NCBI GenBank assembly: GCA_019636275.1
Contig: JAHBXY010000053.1
Coordinates: 1 to 51,533 of the forward strand
DNA from: Planctomycetota bacterium
GTDB lineage: Bacteria; Planctomycetota; J058
Length of the DNA stretch: 51,533 nt
Reading direction: 5' to 3'
Position numbers and translations under genes: made by a program
Part shown: positions 9,376 to 17,759 of the stretch, one piece after another
Position numbering within the stretch: the first letter of the stretch is position 1
Layout: each line of letters begins with the position of its first letter
The notes under the pieces: model-generated
Databases searched by the model: none
What the model was told of the DNA's origin: nothing
What the model saw: the letters and a program-made list of their open reading frames with translations, nothing else

Positions 9376-9656
9376 ATGCCGATGGTTAGCGCGTCAACTG
9401 CTGCGTCGACCCGTTCCCGTTCCCGTTCCCGTTCCCGGTTGTTGGGGCCACATGAACTTCGACCACGAGCGCTGGTCGAGACCTCCTCCTCCGTGTGGTC
9501 TCCATGCTCACTTGCATGATCAACAACCTCGGAGGTGCGGGAACGGGAACGGGAACGGGAACGGGAACGGGAACGGGAACGGGAACGGGAACGGGAACGG
9601 GAACGGGAACGGGAACGGAAGACTCGACTGAGAGTTGGCCGCCAACCATTCGGCAT
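9376..9656. repeat. Fold-back element: imperfect inverted repeat with hexanucleotide arms
   Basis: A 281-bp stretch that folds back on itself. The left arm starts ATGCCGATGGTT (9376-9387) and the right arm ends with its near complement (9644-9656). Inside these are four CCGTTC units (9411-9434) facing thirteen GAACGG units (9541-9618), then GGTTGTTG (9437-9444) facing CAACAACC (9521-9528). The centre holds a 7-bp stem (9459-9465 with 9473-9479), a GAGACC/GGTCTC pair (9478-9483, 9497-9502) and a CATGC/GCATG hairpin (9503-9518). It lies in a non-coding gap of about 540 bp (9206-9744). It could be a degenerate fold-back transposon or a structured RNA. Confidence 0.75.
9541..9618 (+). repeat. Hexanucleotide microsatellite (GAACGG)13
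   Basis: Thirteen perfect tandem copies of GAACGG with a partial unit before them. The complementary unit is present four times at 9411-9434, so this array is one arm of the fold-back element. Copy number of such arrays usually varies by slippage. The apparent open frames through it (Arg-Glu, Gly-Thr or Pro-Val dipeptide repeats, depending on frame) are products of the repeat, not evidence of coding. Confidence 0.95.
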
Positions 9657-9744
9657 CGTGGCTCGGCGCGTCGAGCGCGAGTTTGCATCTTTCGCGACAG
9701 GCCCTAGAGTCGGTGGCGACCCCGGGGCCCTGAGGAGGACGCGC

Positions 9745-11226
9745 GTGACCGAGCCCAAGGTGATCGACGGCACCTTCGGCGTGCGGCTGCTCGTGCCCGA
9801 CGGCTGGGCGCAGGTCCAGGACGAGGTCCTGGCGGCGGTGTGGCGCGCGCCCGACGGGACCCTGGTGCTCGCCTCGCACCTGCCGGAGCAGGTGGTGGTC
9901 GAGCCGGCGCTGCTCGACGACTACCGGCTCGACCTGCGGCTGATCGCGGCCGCCCGCGGCGGCGGGCTGATCGCCTGCGAGCTGCACCCGACGCTCGGCG
10001 TCGTCGGCCTGACGAAGGAGCCGGCGGCGGGCGGGCGGGGCGTCGCGGTCGTCGGCCGGGCGCTCGTGCCCACGAGCCAGGGGCACCTCGCGCTCAGCGT
10101 CGTGGCCACCGGCGGCGAGGCGGCGCTCCTCCGCGATGCGGGCCGCGACCCGGCCGGCGGCGCGGACCCCTACGGCTTCCAGCCCGAGGCGCCGGTGACG
10201 GAGGACGGGTTCACGCCGGCCGCCTGGCCGGAGCGGCTGCTCCTGGCCCTGCCGACCGACGGGCCGGAGCACGACGCCGCCGCCCCGGACCATCCGCTGG
10301 CGCGCGCGCGGGCGGCCCTCGAGGCCCTGCGCGTCGGCCTGCGCCGGCTGGAGCCCGACCCGGTGGCGCCGACGCGGCGCGTGACGCTCGACGGCGTGGC
10401 CTTCGACCTGCCCCCGGGCTTCCTCGCCGCGGACCAGGGCCGGCTGAAGCACGGGCAGCTCTTCCGGCGGGTGACGTTCGAGAAGCGGGTCACGTTCCTC
10501 ACGGTCTGCCGCCAGCCCGAGTTCCCCGACGCCGGCAAGTCGGTCGAGGGCGCCGGCGCGCTCGTGCGGCAGCACGTCGCCTGGGCGCAGGCGCGCCTGC
10601 TCCAGGGCCCGCGGCTGGCGGCGAGGACGCTCGGCGGCAAGGCGGGCGTGTTCGCCGAGCACGAGGCGGCGATCGGCGGCGGCGCGCGCGGCGGCCACGA
10701 GACCTACTCGGCCTCGTTCTTCGTCCCCTGGGAGGGGCAGGCCCTCGAGGTGACCTGCTTCGGCGAGCGCGACGACTGGGCGCGCGCGCGACAGGTCGTC
10801 GACGCGGTGGTCGGGTCGGCGCGCAGCGCCGCGTCGCCCTCCATGGTCCCCGACACGACGCGGATCGCGGGCGAGGTGACGCCGGCGGGCCGGCGGCGGA
10901 TCTACCGGATCCTCTGCCACCTGGCGCACTGCGACGGAGAGGTGGCGCCGCGCGAGCGCGAGGCGCTCGAGGCGCAGCGGCAGCAGCTCCTCCTCGACCG
11001 CGCCGAGGCCGACGCGCTCGAGGCCGAGGGCGCGCGCGGCGAGCGGCTCGACCTGAGCAAGAACCCGGCGGAGCAGAAGCGGCTGCTCGACGCCATGCTC
11101 GAGGTCGTGGCGGCCGACGGCTGCCTCGATCACAACGAGCAGCGGCGCGTCATGGAGATCGCCCAGCTCGCGGGGATCCCGCGGCAGGTCGTGAGCGAGC
11201 GCCTCCTCGACCTCCTGACCGGCTGA
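9745..11226 (+). CDS. Protein of unknown function with C-terminal TerB-like domain
   Basis: 493 residues with no signal peptide. The N-terminal 380 residues contain two related-looking segments (about 10-160 and 205-365), each beginning with a short beta-rich block (FGVRLLVPDGW, and VAFDLPPGFLA). These may be tandem copies of one fold, but I do not recognise the family. The C-terminal 110 residues resemble TerB (tellurite-resistance-type helical domain), with LCHLAHCDGEVAPREREAL and MLEVVAADGCLDHNE carrying paired acidic metal-binding-like motifs. The GTG at 9745 has GAGGAGGAC just upstream. It is followed after 13 bp by a hydrolase gene, probably one operon. Confidence 0.75.
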   Translation: MTEPKVIDGTFGVRLLVPDGWAQVQDEVLAAVWRAPDGTLVLASHLPEQVVVEPALLDDYRLDLRLIAAARGGGLIACELHPTLGVVGLTKEPAAGGRGVAVVGRALVPTSQGHLALSVVATGGEAALLRDAGRDPAGGADPYGFQPEAPVTEDGFTPAAWPERLLLALPTDGPEHDAAAPDHPLARARAALEALRVGLRRLEPDPVAPTRRVTLDGVAFDLPPGFLAADQGRLKHGQLFRRVTFEKRVTFLTVCRQPEFPDAGKSVEGAGALVRQHVAWAQARLLQGPRLAARTLGGKAGVFAEHEAAIGGGARGGHETYSASFFVPWEGQALEVTCFGERDDWARARQVVDAVVGSARSAASPSMVPDTTRIAGEVTPAGRRRIYRILCHLAHCDGEVAPREREALEAQRQQLLLDRAEADALEAEGARGERLDLSKNPAEQKRLLDAMLEVVAADGCLDHNEQRRVMEIAQLAGIPRQVVSERLLDLLTG

Positions 11227-11239
11227 GGAAGGGGGCCCC

Positions 11240-11710
11240 GTGCGCGTCCTGTTCATGCACGGCCTGGAGAGCAGCCCGCAGGGCGACAAGGCCCGTTACC
11301 TGGCGGCGCGCTTCGACGCCCACACCGAGGCGATGGACACGGGCGACTTCCTCGCCTGCCTCGAGCAGCAGGCCCGGGCGATCGAGGCGTTCAGGCCCGA
11401 CGTCGTCGTCGGGTCGTCGTTCGGCGGGGCGCTGGCGGTCGTCCTGCTCGCGCGCGGCGCCTGGGCGGGGCCGACGCTCCTCCTCGCGCAGGCCTCCGCC
11501 CGCTTCGACCCGAACCTGCGGCTCCCCGAGGGGGTGCGGGTCCTGCTCGTCCACGGCACGCGCGACGACGTGATCGACATCGAGGGCAGCCGCCGCCTCG
11601 CCCGCACCGGCACGCCGGGCCTGGTGCGGCTGGTGGAGGTCGACGACGGCCACCGGCTGGGGACGCTGCTCGAGGGCGAGCGACTGGCCGACCTCGTGCG
11701 AGAGGTGTGA
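11240..11710 (+). CDS. YqiA-like/UPF0227 alpha/beta hydrolase
   Basis: 156-residue small alpha/beta hydrolase. Visible motifs are FMHGLESSPQGDKA at the N-terminus, the nucleophile elbow GSSFGG (Ser about 58), an acidic residue in HGTRDDVI and a C-terminal DDGHRL supplying the histidine. Length and layout match YqiA-type esterases. The GTG start at 11240 follows GAGGAAGGGGG. The stop codon TGA forms the first three bases of a dispersed repeat. Probably cotranscribed with the TerB-like gene; substrate unknown. Confidence 0.85.
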   Translation: MRVLFMHGLESSPQGDKARYLAARFDAHTEAMDTGDFLACLEQQARAIEAFRPDVVVGSSFGGALAVVLLARGAWAGPTLLLAQASARFDPNLRLPEGVRVLLVHGTRDDVIDIEGSRRLARTGTPGLVRLVEVDDGHRLGTLLEGERLADLVREV

Positions 11711-11880
11711 CCGCGCTCACCGCTCGATCCGAGAGCGAAGCGAGCAGATCGAGCGGTGGCGCGCTCCCCGAGCGAAGGCCGCGAAGCGGCCGGAGCGAGG
11801 GCGACAGGTGCGTCACTGCGGATCGGAGCAAGGGTCCCGCTCCGTCACGTGGACGTCGTCGCGAGCGACGGCCGCTGTGA
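11708..11880 (+). repeat. Dispersed repeat, copy 1
   Basis: About 173 bp, closely similar to 49797-49966 (same strand) and to a shorter copy at 40699-40818 on the other strand. It starts TGACCGCGCTCACCG, where TGA is the stop codon of the hydrolase gene, and ends GCGACGGCCGCTGTGA. It contains a 9-bp inverted repeat CGCTCGATC/GATCGAGCG and a hairpin-forming core GGAGCAAGGGTCCCGCTCC. No open frame is conserved. It may act as a 3'-end element, for instance a terminator or RNA-stabilising hairpin, or be a small non-autonomous mobile repeat. Confidence 0.9.
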
Positions 11881-11898
11881 GCGCGTCGGCCCCGGACG

Positions 11899-12177
11899 TC
11901 AGCCCTGAACGGACGACAGCCGGCGCGAGCGGGTGCGGAACGCCGGCGCGGGGCGGCGCGTCAGGAGCGAGAGGACCTGCGTCACCTGCTCGGCCGAGAC
12001 GGCGGCGCGCAGCTTGAAGCGGCCGTCGTCCTGCGGGACGAGCTCCAGCTCGACCTCGCCGCAGCGGACCGTGAGCACGGGGTCCGCGCCGCGGACCTCC
12101 CAGTGCGGGGTGATGTCCTCGAAGCCGTGCGCCAGCTCGTCCTCGAGCCGCCCGATCGCGTCGAACCTGTCGTTCAT
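11899..12177 (-). CDS. Small conserved-looking protein beside GTPase
   Basis: 92-residue soluble protein with acidic N-terminal half (MNDRFDAIGRLEDEL) and a beta-rich middle (PVLTVRCGEVELELVP). ATG 12177 is chosen because ACGAGGAC precedes it; an in-frame ATG at 12231 has no ribosome site. It lies 62 bp downstream of the MglA-like GTPase gene on the same strand, so it may be a partner of that GTPase. I recognise no family. Confidence 0.6.
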   Translation of the reverse strand: MNDRFDAIGRLEDELAHGFEDITPHWEVRGADPVLTVRCGEVELELVPQDDGRFKLRAAVSAEQVTQVLSLLTRRPAPAFRTRSRRLSSVQG

Positions 12178-12239
12178 GTCCTCGTGGTCTCCTCGCGCGC
12201 GCGCGGCGCGCGAAACCCCCTGCTGAGCCATGTGAGCGT

Positions 12240-12943
12240 TCAGACGAGCGCCAGGCGCTCGGAGCGGCCGCGGTCGCGGCGCCGCGGGCGCGGCGGCGTG
12301 GGCGCTGGCGGCGGTGCCGGCGGCAGCGCCGGCGTCGCCAGCGCGGCCGGCGGTGCCGGCGGCGCGCCGGCGCCCGCCGGGTGACGCGCCGTCGCCAGGA
12401 GCGCGTGACCAGGCGCAGCGCCGGGGCCACCCCCTCGCGCAGCGTGGCCACGGACTCGACGAGCGGGCGCGCGGCCCCGAGCGGCAGCAGGGCGGCGCGC
12501 ACCGCCTCGGCCGCCAGCGCCTGCGGCAGCTCGCGCTTGTTGGACTGGATCACCAGGGGCAGCGTCGCCGGGTCGCGCCCCTGCCCCTGCAGCGCTGCGA
12601 GCAGCTCGAAGGCGGCCTGCCGGTTGGCCCGCTGCCGGCCACGGTCGGCGTCGGCGACGAACACGACCGCGTCGGCCCGCTGGAGCACGAGGCCGCGCGT
12701 CGCGACGCACAGCGGGCACCCCGGGACCGTGAACACGTCGAGGTGGGCCGTCGGCCGCCCGTCGCGTGCGAGGTCGAGGGGCAGCAGCTCGAACCGGCAG
12801 CCCGCGTGGTCGGGCTGGGCCACGATCGACGTCAGCCCACGCCGCGCCGCCGCCCCCCGCGCCAGGACCCGCACGCTGGTGGTCTTGCCGGCGCCCTGCG
12901 GGCCCCAGTACACGACCTTCCAGCGCAGCGGCGACGAGGGCAT
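12240..12943 (-). CDS. MglA-like small GTPase, apparent frameshift near the C-terminus
   Basis: The first ~185 residues from ATG 12943 form a small Ras-like GTPase of the MglA group: P-loop GPQGAGKTTS, switch region TVPGCP, base-binding NKRE and a C-terminal VESVATLREGV. MglA-type switches control motility or polarity in bacteria. After LRLVTRSW (about 12,385) the frame turns into an implausible Arg-rich stretch with no early stop. The neighbouring frame instead continues as a Pro/Ala-rich tail ending RGRSERLALV at 12240. The simplest reading is one GTPase with a disordered tail and a single-base indel near 12,370-12,400, real or from sequencing. Coordinates span both frames. Confidence 0.65.
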
Positions 12944-13092
12944 GGAGGGACTCCGGATGCGCCGTCCCGAGATGCACGCCTGGTGCCGTGTGCTCGCGGC
13001 GCCTAACTCCTCGCGGTGCAAGCGGAGCGCGCAGGAGGGGCCGCCACCTTCTGGTGATTCGGCCCGCCGTGGGACGTACCCCCTGAAAACGA

Positions 13093-13168
13093 CGAGAGCC
13101 CCGTCGTCTCCGACGGGGCTCCGCGATATGCCCGGCGCGACTCGAACGCGCAACCTTTGGCTCCGGAG
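13093..13168 (+). repeat. attL of the tRNA-Arg element
   Basis: 76 bp identical to attR. It contains the terminator hairpin (13096-13121) and the tRNA-Arg 3' portion from the anticodon loop onward, but no 5' half, so it is not a functional tRNA. Immediately to its left the minus-strand reading gives a T-run after the hairpin (around 13085-13092), suggesting this is the original chromosomal terminator context of the tRNA, separated from it by the insertion. Confidence 0.95.
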
Positions 13169-13522
13169 CACCCCCGGGGCATTGAGAACACGACGGTTGC
13201 GCCGGCGGCCGGTGCCGAACCCTCGACCGTTGGCCCTGAGCACCTGGGGCGGATCCGGGTCCAGACCCCGGGCGGCATCCGGGAGGTCCGAGTGCCCGCG
13301 CCGCCGCCCGAGCCCGACGACGGCGTCCTCGTCCGACTTGCCCGCGAGCTCCTGGCGGTGGCGCTCCGCCATCCGGACGCGGCCTCTCAGCTCATGGGCA
13401 CCGCGCACCTGCTCCTCGAGCTCGCCAACAGGAAAGGGTCGGAGCCGGCGGTGGCACCCGCCGGCTCCGTGCAGATCGACCAGCCCCCCGTTCAGGAGAA
13501 GGCGGCGACGTATGCACTTTGA
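13157..13522 (+). CDS. Element-end ORF; predicted integrase C-terminal extension in the excised circle
   Basis: 121 codons beginning at TTG 13157 inside attL, with an internal GTG at 13291. The translated middle (VLVRLARELLAVALRHPDA, HLLLELANRK) looks like a real helical protein. It is in the same frame as the integrase where that gene crosses attR (both read QPLAPE at the end of the repeat). Joining 34763 to 13169 would therefore fuse the integrase (573 residues) to 117 residues from here. In the integrated state it lacks a convincing start, so expression is doubtful. It overlaps the next ORF by 11 bp. Confidence 0.5.
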   Translation: MAPEHPRGIENTTVAPAAGAEPSTVGPEHLGRIRVQTPGGIREVRVPAPPPEPDDGVLVRLARELLAVALRHPDAASQLMGTAHLLLELANRKGSEPAVAPAGSVQIDQPPVQEKAATYAL

Positions 13523-14354
13523 CATATGTATGTCGGGGTGTCGGGAGCCCGGCCGCGTAGATGTCGGCCTCGCCTGCTACGGTCAGCACCATGAGGGCTC
13601 CCAGGCCCGTCGCCCTGCTCCCCCAGCAGGGCACGGGGGACCCCCCGGCGCCACACGCTTACCGCGCGAGGCGACGGACCTGGGAGCCCTCGGTGCTTCT
13701 CTACAGCCCGCGCCAGGCGGCGCCCTCGGCCCTGAGGCCCGGAGGGCCGAGGCTGGCCGAGGCTGCGCCGCCGAAGCCCTGCGCCAAGGTCCAGAGCACG
13801 CCGGGGGCGGAGGCGCCGGGGGGTCCGCGCGCGCGGCCACCGCCGTAGGGGGGCGAGCGCGCCGGCGCCCCGCGAAGCGCAGCGAGCGGGCGCCGGCAGA
13901 CACGCGCGAGTCCGCAGGTGCCGCGCGTGCACGCCAGGCTGACGCTGACGAGGCCTTCGCGCTCGAGGTCGGGACGGTCGTCGAGCAGGTCGCCCTCGGG
14001 CACCTGGCGCCTGGGCGGCTCGCCCCCTACCTCGCCGAAGCCCCTGAGCTCGTGGCTCGGGCTGCGCGCGTCGCGGGCGTCGTCTTCGACGCCGAGGTCA
14101 ACGACGACGTCCTGCACGAGGCCGCCATGGCGGCCGAGCGGGCGCATGAGGTCGCCGCGCGCGCGCAGGATGTCGCCCGCGCGCGCAAGCAGTCAAGCGC
14201 GCGCGCGCTGGGGAAGCGCCGCGCGGGGGGCCGCCCGCGCGCCCGCGCGGGGCGTCGACCTCGAGCCCGACGCGCACGTCGTGCAGTGCGCGCGCGTGCT
14301 GCCGGCGACGACCCAGCACCATCCGGACGCCAGGCGGCGCGGGGGCCCGCATGA
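13512..14354 (+). CDS. Hypothetical protein upstream of Rep
   Basis: 280 codons from ATG 13512. The second half (about residues 145-205: AFALEVGTVVEQVALGHLAP through DDVLHEAAMAAERAHEVAAR) looks like a genuine helical protein, followed by an Arg/Ala-rich basic tail that could bind DNA. The first half is low-complexity and contains the hairpin at 13861-13897, so the true start is uncertain. The stop overlaps the Rep start as ATGA (14351-14354), a classic translational-coupling arrangement, which is the best evidence that this frame is used. No family recognised. Confidence 0.45.
   Translation: MHFDICMSGCREPGRVDVGLACYGQHHEGSQARRPAPPAGHGGPPGATRLPREATDLGALGASLQPAPGGALGPEARRAEAGRGCAAEALRQGPEHAGGGGAGGSARAATAVGGRARRRPAKRSERAPADTRESAGAARARQADADEAFALEVGTVVEQVALGHLAPGRLAPYLAEAPELVARAARVAGVVFDAEVNDDVLHEAAMAAERAHEVAARAQDVARARKQSSARALGKRRAGGRPRARAGRRPRARRARRAVRARAAGDDPAPSGRQAARGPA
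13861..13897 (+). terminator. Strong GC hairpin
   Basis: Perfect 10-bp inverted repeat GCCGGCGCCC/GGGCGCCGGC with a 17-nt loop. It has no T-run after it, so it may be a factor-dependent terminator, a double-strand origin-type hairpin upstream of the Rep gene, or a structure within the coding ORF. Position about 450 bp upstream of an HUH Rep makes a replication-origin role worth considering. Confidence 0.4.
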
Positions 14355-16270
14355 GCGCCTGCGCCCACGACCTCCTCGAGCAGAGGTGTCGGGACGCCGG
14401 GCCCCTCTTCGGCGGCCCCCTCGACACCGCCGGATCAGGGTTGGGCACCCCCGAGGCGTCCCCTCTCAGCGCCTGTAACGCGAAGCGTCACGGGCCGGAC
14501 GCGGGGCCGTCCGGATCCCCTTCACTTGATGAAGCGGCTAGCACTTCCTCATGCGCAAACCCAGCGCCTGCCTCGACCAACGGTCGGCCCGAGGTCCCAC
14601 CCCGTATCCCGGCCTCGGTCCAAGCGCATTTCCGCGTGCTCGACGGAGACCCGTTCGGGCAGACCGAGAAGGACTTCGCCCGGCAGCTCAGGCGCAACGG
14701 CGTGCTGACCATGTGCCTGTTCGACGCCCAGGGCAACCTGCGGGAGCACTACGTCCTCACCGGTGCCGGCCTCGACCACCGTCTCAGGCCCAGGACCCGC
14801 GCCGATCTCGGCTCGGGTCCGTGGACGCGAGAGGTGTCGGTGGAGTGGGAGGAGGGCCATGCGAAGTCGCCGACGCCACGCTCGGCGTCGAGTTCGCGCC
14901 CTTGGCAGCCGCCCCTGCCGACGGCCAACAGGCACGCCGGCCGCTGCCAGGTCCGCTCCGGCGGCCGCCGGTGCCAAAACCATGTCCAGATCGCGAAGGG
15001 CTACCACTCGCGTTACTACGAGCCCGGCCTCATGTGCGCCTCGTGCGCAGAGACGATCTGGCCCGAGCTCGCGCCCGCGCCGTCTGCCGGCAAGCGCTAC
15101 AGGCTTCCACCTGTTGCTGTCCGCGAGGCGCAGGCGACGGCGATCGAGGAGGACCGGCTGGCCTTCGGTCGGGCAACCGGCCATGGCGGCGGCGCGCGCA
15201 TGAAGGCTGCCCGCGCGGCGGGCGATCGTACAGCTCTGATGTTCGCCCAGAAGGCGAAGCAGCTTGAGCTGATCGCGAACAACGTCGCGAAGGCCGGCGA
15301 CATGGACCTCGCTTCCAAGCTCGCAGACTGCTCCAAGCGCGGCTCGAAGGTCTCCTGCGGCTGCCCGGGCAAGGCGGCCTTCTACCCGATCCACTGCCAT
15401 GACCGCCTGTGTCCGTTGTGCGCGCACTTCGAGGCACAGGACCTCGCGGACCGCGTTCTCGCGATCATCCGTGAGCGTCAGGTCCCCATGGAGAAGCTCT
15501 CGATGCACACGCTCACCATCGAGAGCACGCATGACCTCGGCGGGACATGGTCCGACCTCCAGCTCTACTTCCTCCGTTACAAGGCGCTCTTGATGCAGTT
15601 CTTCCGTGCCGAGTTCTGCGAGGTGGTCGAGGTCAGGGAGAGCGAGGACAGCAGTGTCACGAGGGAGCTCCGCTTCCGGGGCGCGTTCAGGTGCCTCGAG
15701 ACGACGTGGCACGACGAGCATGGCTGGCACACTCACATCCACGCGATCATCGAGCACGACAAGGTCGACCAGCAGCTCCTGAGCGACCTCTGGTTCATCG
15801 CGAGCGCCTACCGTGGGTACGTCATGGACGTGCGCAGGCTCTACGGCGGGAGCCTCAAAGAGGGGGTACGGGAGGCGACGAAGGGGCCCGTGCACGTCAC
15901 GAGACAGGTCGAGAGCACGGTGCGCGACGAGGTCGTCAAGGCAGTGACTGCCTACATCACCAAGGCGTCGAAGTGCGCGGACGGGACTCGTCTGCTCCAG
16001 CTCCGGGCGAGCATGAAGGGACATCGTCTCGCCGAGGCGCTCGGGCAGTGGCGTGAGGTTGACCAGGAGGTCGTGAAGGCGATCGCCGAGGAGCGCAAGC
16101 GCGAGCGCGAGGAGCCGCCGGTCGGGGAGACGTGCCTCGACTGCGGTCAAGAGATCACGCGGCACTTCTTCTTCGTGTCAGGGTGGGAGCGGGTCGAGGT
16201 CCTCAAGCGGATCGGCAGGAGAGTCGTCTGGCGGACAGCGATCGAGGCTCAGGCGCCACCCGGCGGCTGA
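14351..16270 (+). CDS. HUH-superfamily rolling-circle replication initiator (Rep)
   Basis: 639 codons from ATG 14351; the first ~200 are low-complexity and the start could be later. The C-terminal half carries the Rep signature: a zinc-binding cluster (CGCPG, then HCHDRLCPLC around residue 348), motif 1 near MHTLTIEST, motif 2 HTHIH (His460/462/464) for metal, and motif 3 with Tyr535 and Lys538 (AYITK) as catalytic Tyr-xx-Lys. Such proteins nick one strand at an origin for rolling-circle replication of plasmids. A further Cys pair (CLDCGQ) lies near the C-terminus. Here it sits inside an integrated element, implying the excised circle can replicate. Confidence 0.85.
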   Translation: MSACAHDLLEQRCRDAGPLFGGPLDTAGSGLGTPEASPLSACNAKRHGPDAGPSGSPSLDEAASTSSCANPAPASTNGRPEVPPRIPASVQAHFRVLDGDPFGQTEKDFARQLRRNGVLTMCLFDAQGNLREHYVLTGAGLDHRLRPRTRADLGSGPWTREVSVEWEEGHAKSPTPRSASSSRPWQPPLPTANRHAGRCQVRSGGRRCQNHVQIAKGYHSRYYEPGLMCASCAETIWPELAPAPSAGKRYRLPPVAVREAQATAIEEDRLAFGRATGHGGGARMKAARAAGDRTALMFAQKAKQLELIANNVAKAGDMDLASKLADCSKRGSKVSCGCPGKAAFYPIHCHDRLCPLCAHFEAQDLADRVLAIIRERQVPMEKLSMHTLTIESTHDLGGTWSDLQLYFLRYKALLMQFFRAEFCEVVEVRESEDSSVTRELRFRGAFRCLETTWHDEHGWHTHIHAIIEHDKVDQQLLSDLWFIASAYRGYVMDVRRLYGGSLKEGVREATKGPVHVTRQVESTVRDEVVKAVTAYITKASKCADGTRLLQLRASMKGHRLAEALGQWREVDQEVVKAIAEERKREREEPPVGETCLDCGQEITRHFFFVSGWERVEVLKRIGRRVVWRTAIEAQAPPGG

Positions 16271-16538
16271 CGACTTCGTCCGCCCGACGACCTACGTGAC
16301 TCCTCGTGACTCCTCCGGCCTGCTGTGTGGCATCGAGCTTTCGCGTTCGAGGTCGACGAGGAGCACGTCGAGCAGCCGGCCCGGTGGCGGGGGGCTGCGG
16401 GCCGGCGGCGAGCGTGTCTGGCGGGGCGAACGAACCCGCAGGATCAGGCGAGCCACTCAGATCGAGTCGGGTCGAGAAGCAGCCTCCTGGGTTTCGCCCC
16501 CGGGCAGGATGTCGGTCGCGGATGGTATTAGAACCCGG

Positions 16539-17759
16539 ATGGCGGAACCGACGGTCATTAGCCTCTACTCCGGCGTAGGTGGCCTCGACTACGGCCTCGA
16601 ACAGGCGGGGTTCCGGACGCTCGTCGCCGTGGAGCTCGATCACGACTGCTGCGAGACACTCCGGCACAACGGACGCGGCTGGAAGGTCATAGAACGAGAC
16701 ATCGCTCGGGTTTCCAGTGATCGGATCGTCGCCGAAGCGGGTGTCGATGATGTAGACCTTCTCGTGGGAGGGCCTCCCTGCCAGCCGTTCTCGAAGAGCG
16801 CATGGGGGGTCGTGGACAGCCGAGGCATGGATGATCCGCGCGCCACGACCGTGAAGTCGCTCATGCGGGTTCTTGAGCGCGTGAAGCCGCGCGCCTTCTT
16901 GATCGAGAACGTGGAGGGCTTCGCTTACGCTGGTCAAGACGAGGGGCTCTCGCTCGTCCGCTCTAGGCTCCGCTCGATCAATAAGAAGCACGGCACGCGC
17001 TATGAGGCCCACGTCGCCGTTCTTGACGCAGCCGAACACGGAGCACCGCAGTTCAGGCGACGGTTCTTCGCGGTCGGAGCGCGCGATGGAACCGCGTTCG
17101 AGTTTCCGAAGCCTACATTCGGCGAGGGCGATGGTCTGACGGCCTATCGGACGGCCTGGGATGCGATTGGGGACCTCGAAGACACCGACGATCCCGAACT
17201 GGCCGCTGCCGGCAAGTGGAACACTCTTCTTCCCTCCATTCCCGAAGGGTCGAACTACCTCTTCCACACGAATCGGGGTGGCGGCCTCCCTCTGTTCGGC
17301 TGGCGAACGCGCTTCTGGACCTTTCTGCTCAAGCTCGCGAAGGCTCAACCGTCTTGGACGATCACAGCGCAGCCAGGGCCTTCTACCGGGCCCTTCCATT
17401 GGAAGAACCGGCGTCTGAGTCTGCTCGAAATGCGGCGCCTCCAAACGCTGCCCGAAGGCTTCGACATCAAGGGCGAGCGCCTGTCGGCGCAGCGTCAAGT
17501 TGGCAACGCCGTCCCTTCCCTGCTCGGTGAAGTGCTGGGCCGCGAGATTCGCGTCCAACTCCTCGGGCTGCCCAAGATCGAGGGCGCCTTGAAGCTCCTG
17601 CCGGCGGTCCGCTCCCCCTGTCCCCGAGCTACTCCGCGGCGGCCGGTTCCACCGGAGCATCTCCACCTGTTGAATGAGGAGCACCCGGATCACCCAGGCC
17701 CCGGCAAGGGACCCGGCGCTCTTCGTCGCCGGAAGCAGCGGCTCGCTGCCGGCGGCTAG
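16539..17759 (+). CDS. DNA cytosine-C5 methyltransferase
   Basis: 406 residues. Motif I ISLYSGVGGLDYGL begins at residue 7, the catalytic PCQ is at 80-82 within GGPPCQPFS, ENV of motif VI at 123-125, motif VIII QFRRR at 171-175 and the motif IX/X block RQVGNAVPSLLGEVLG near residue 320. The ATG at 16539 is preferred since motif I normally lies near the N-terminus; ATG 16509 is possible. It should protect host DNA from the nuclease of the adjacent convergent operon, with which it overlaps by 4 bp. The last ~65 residues are an unusual basic, Pro-rich tail. Recognition sequence cannot be read. Confidence 0.93.
   Translation: MAEPTVISLYSGVGGLDYGLEQAGFRTLVAVELDHDCCETLRHNGRGWKVIERDIARVSSDRIVAEAGVDDVDLLVGGPPCQPFSKSAWGVVDSRGMDDPRATTVKSLMRVLERVKPRAFLIENVEGFAYAGQDEGLSLVRSRLRSINKKHGTRYEAHVAVLDAAEHGAPQFRRRFFAVGARDGTAFEFPKPTFGEGDGLTAYRTAWDAIGDLEDTDDPELAAAGKWNTLLPSIPEGSNYLFHTNRGGGLPLFGWRTRFWTFLLKLAKAQPSWTITAQPGPSTGPFHWKNRRLSLLEMRRLQTLPEGFDIKGERLSAQRQVGNAVPSLLGEVLGREIRVQLLGLPKIEGALKLLPAVRSPCPRATPRRPVPPEHLHLLNEEHPDHPGPGKGPGALRRRKQRLAAGG

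Noticed and set aside
9376..9656. CRISPR array
   Set aside because: Unit is 6 bp and tandem without spacers. No CRISPR array or cas gene is seen anywhere in the window.
9535..9744. N-terminal Arg-Glu repeat extension of the TerB-like protein
   Set aside because: The open frame is created by the GAACGG repeat; a good ribosome site and GTG occur at 9745.
13093..13168. A second tRNA-Arg gene at the left end
   Set aside because: Only the anticodon-loop-to-3' portion is present; the acceptor 5' strand and D-arm are missing, so it is attL.
13561..13848. Separate 95-codon ORF upstream of Rep
   Set aside because: Pro/Ala-rich and low complexity; the overlapping frame ending at 14354 has better evidence from its ATGA coupling to Rep, although neither is certain.
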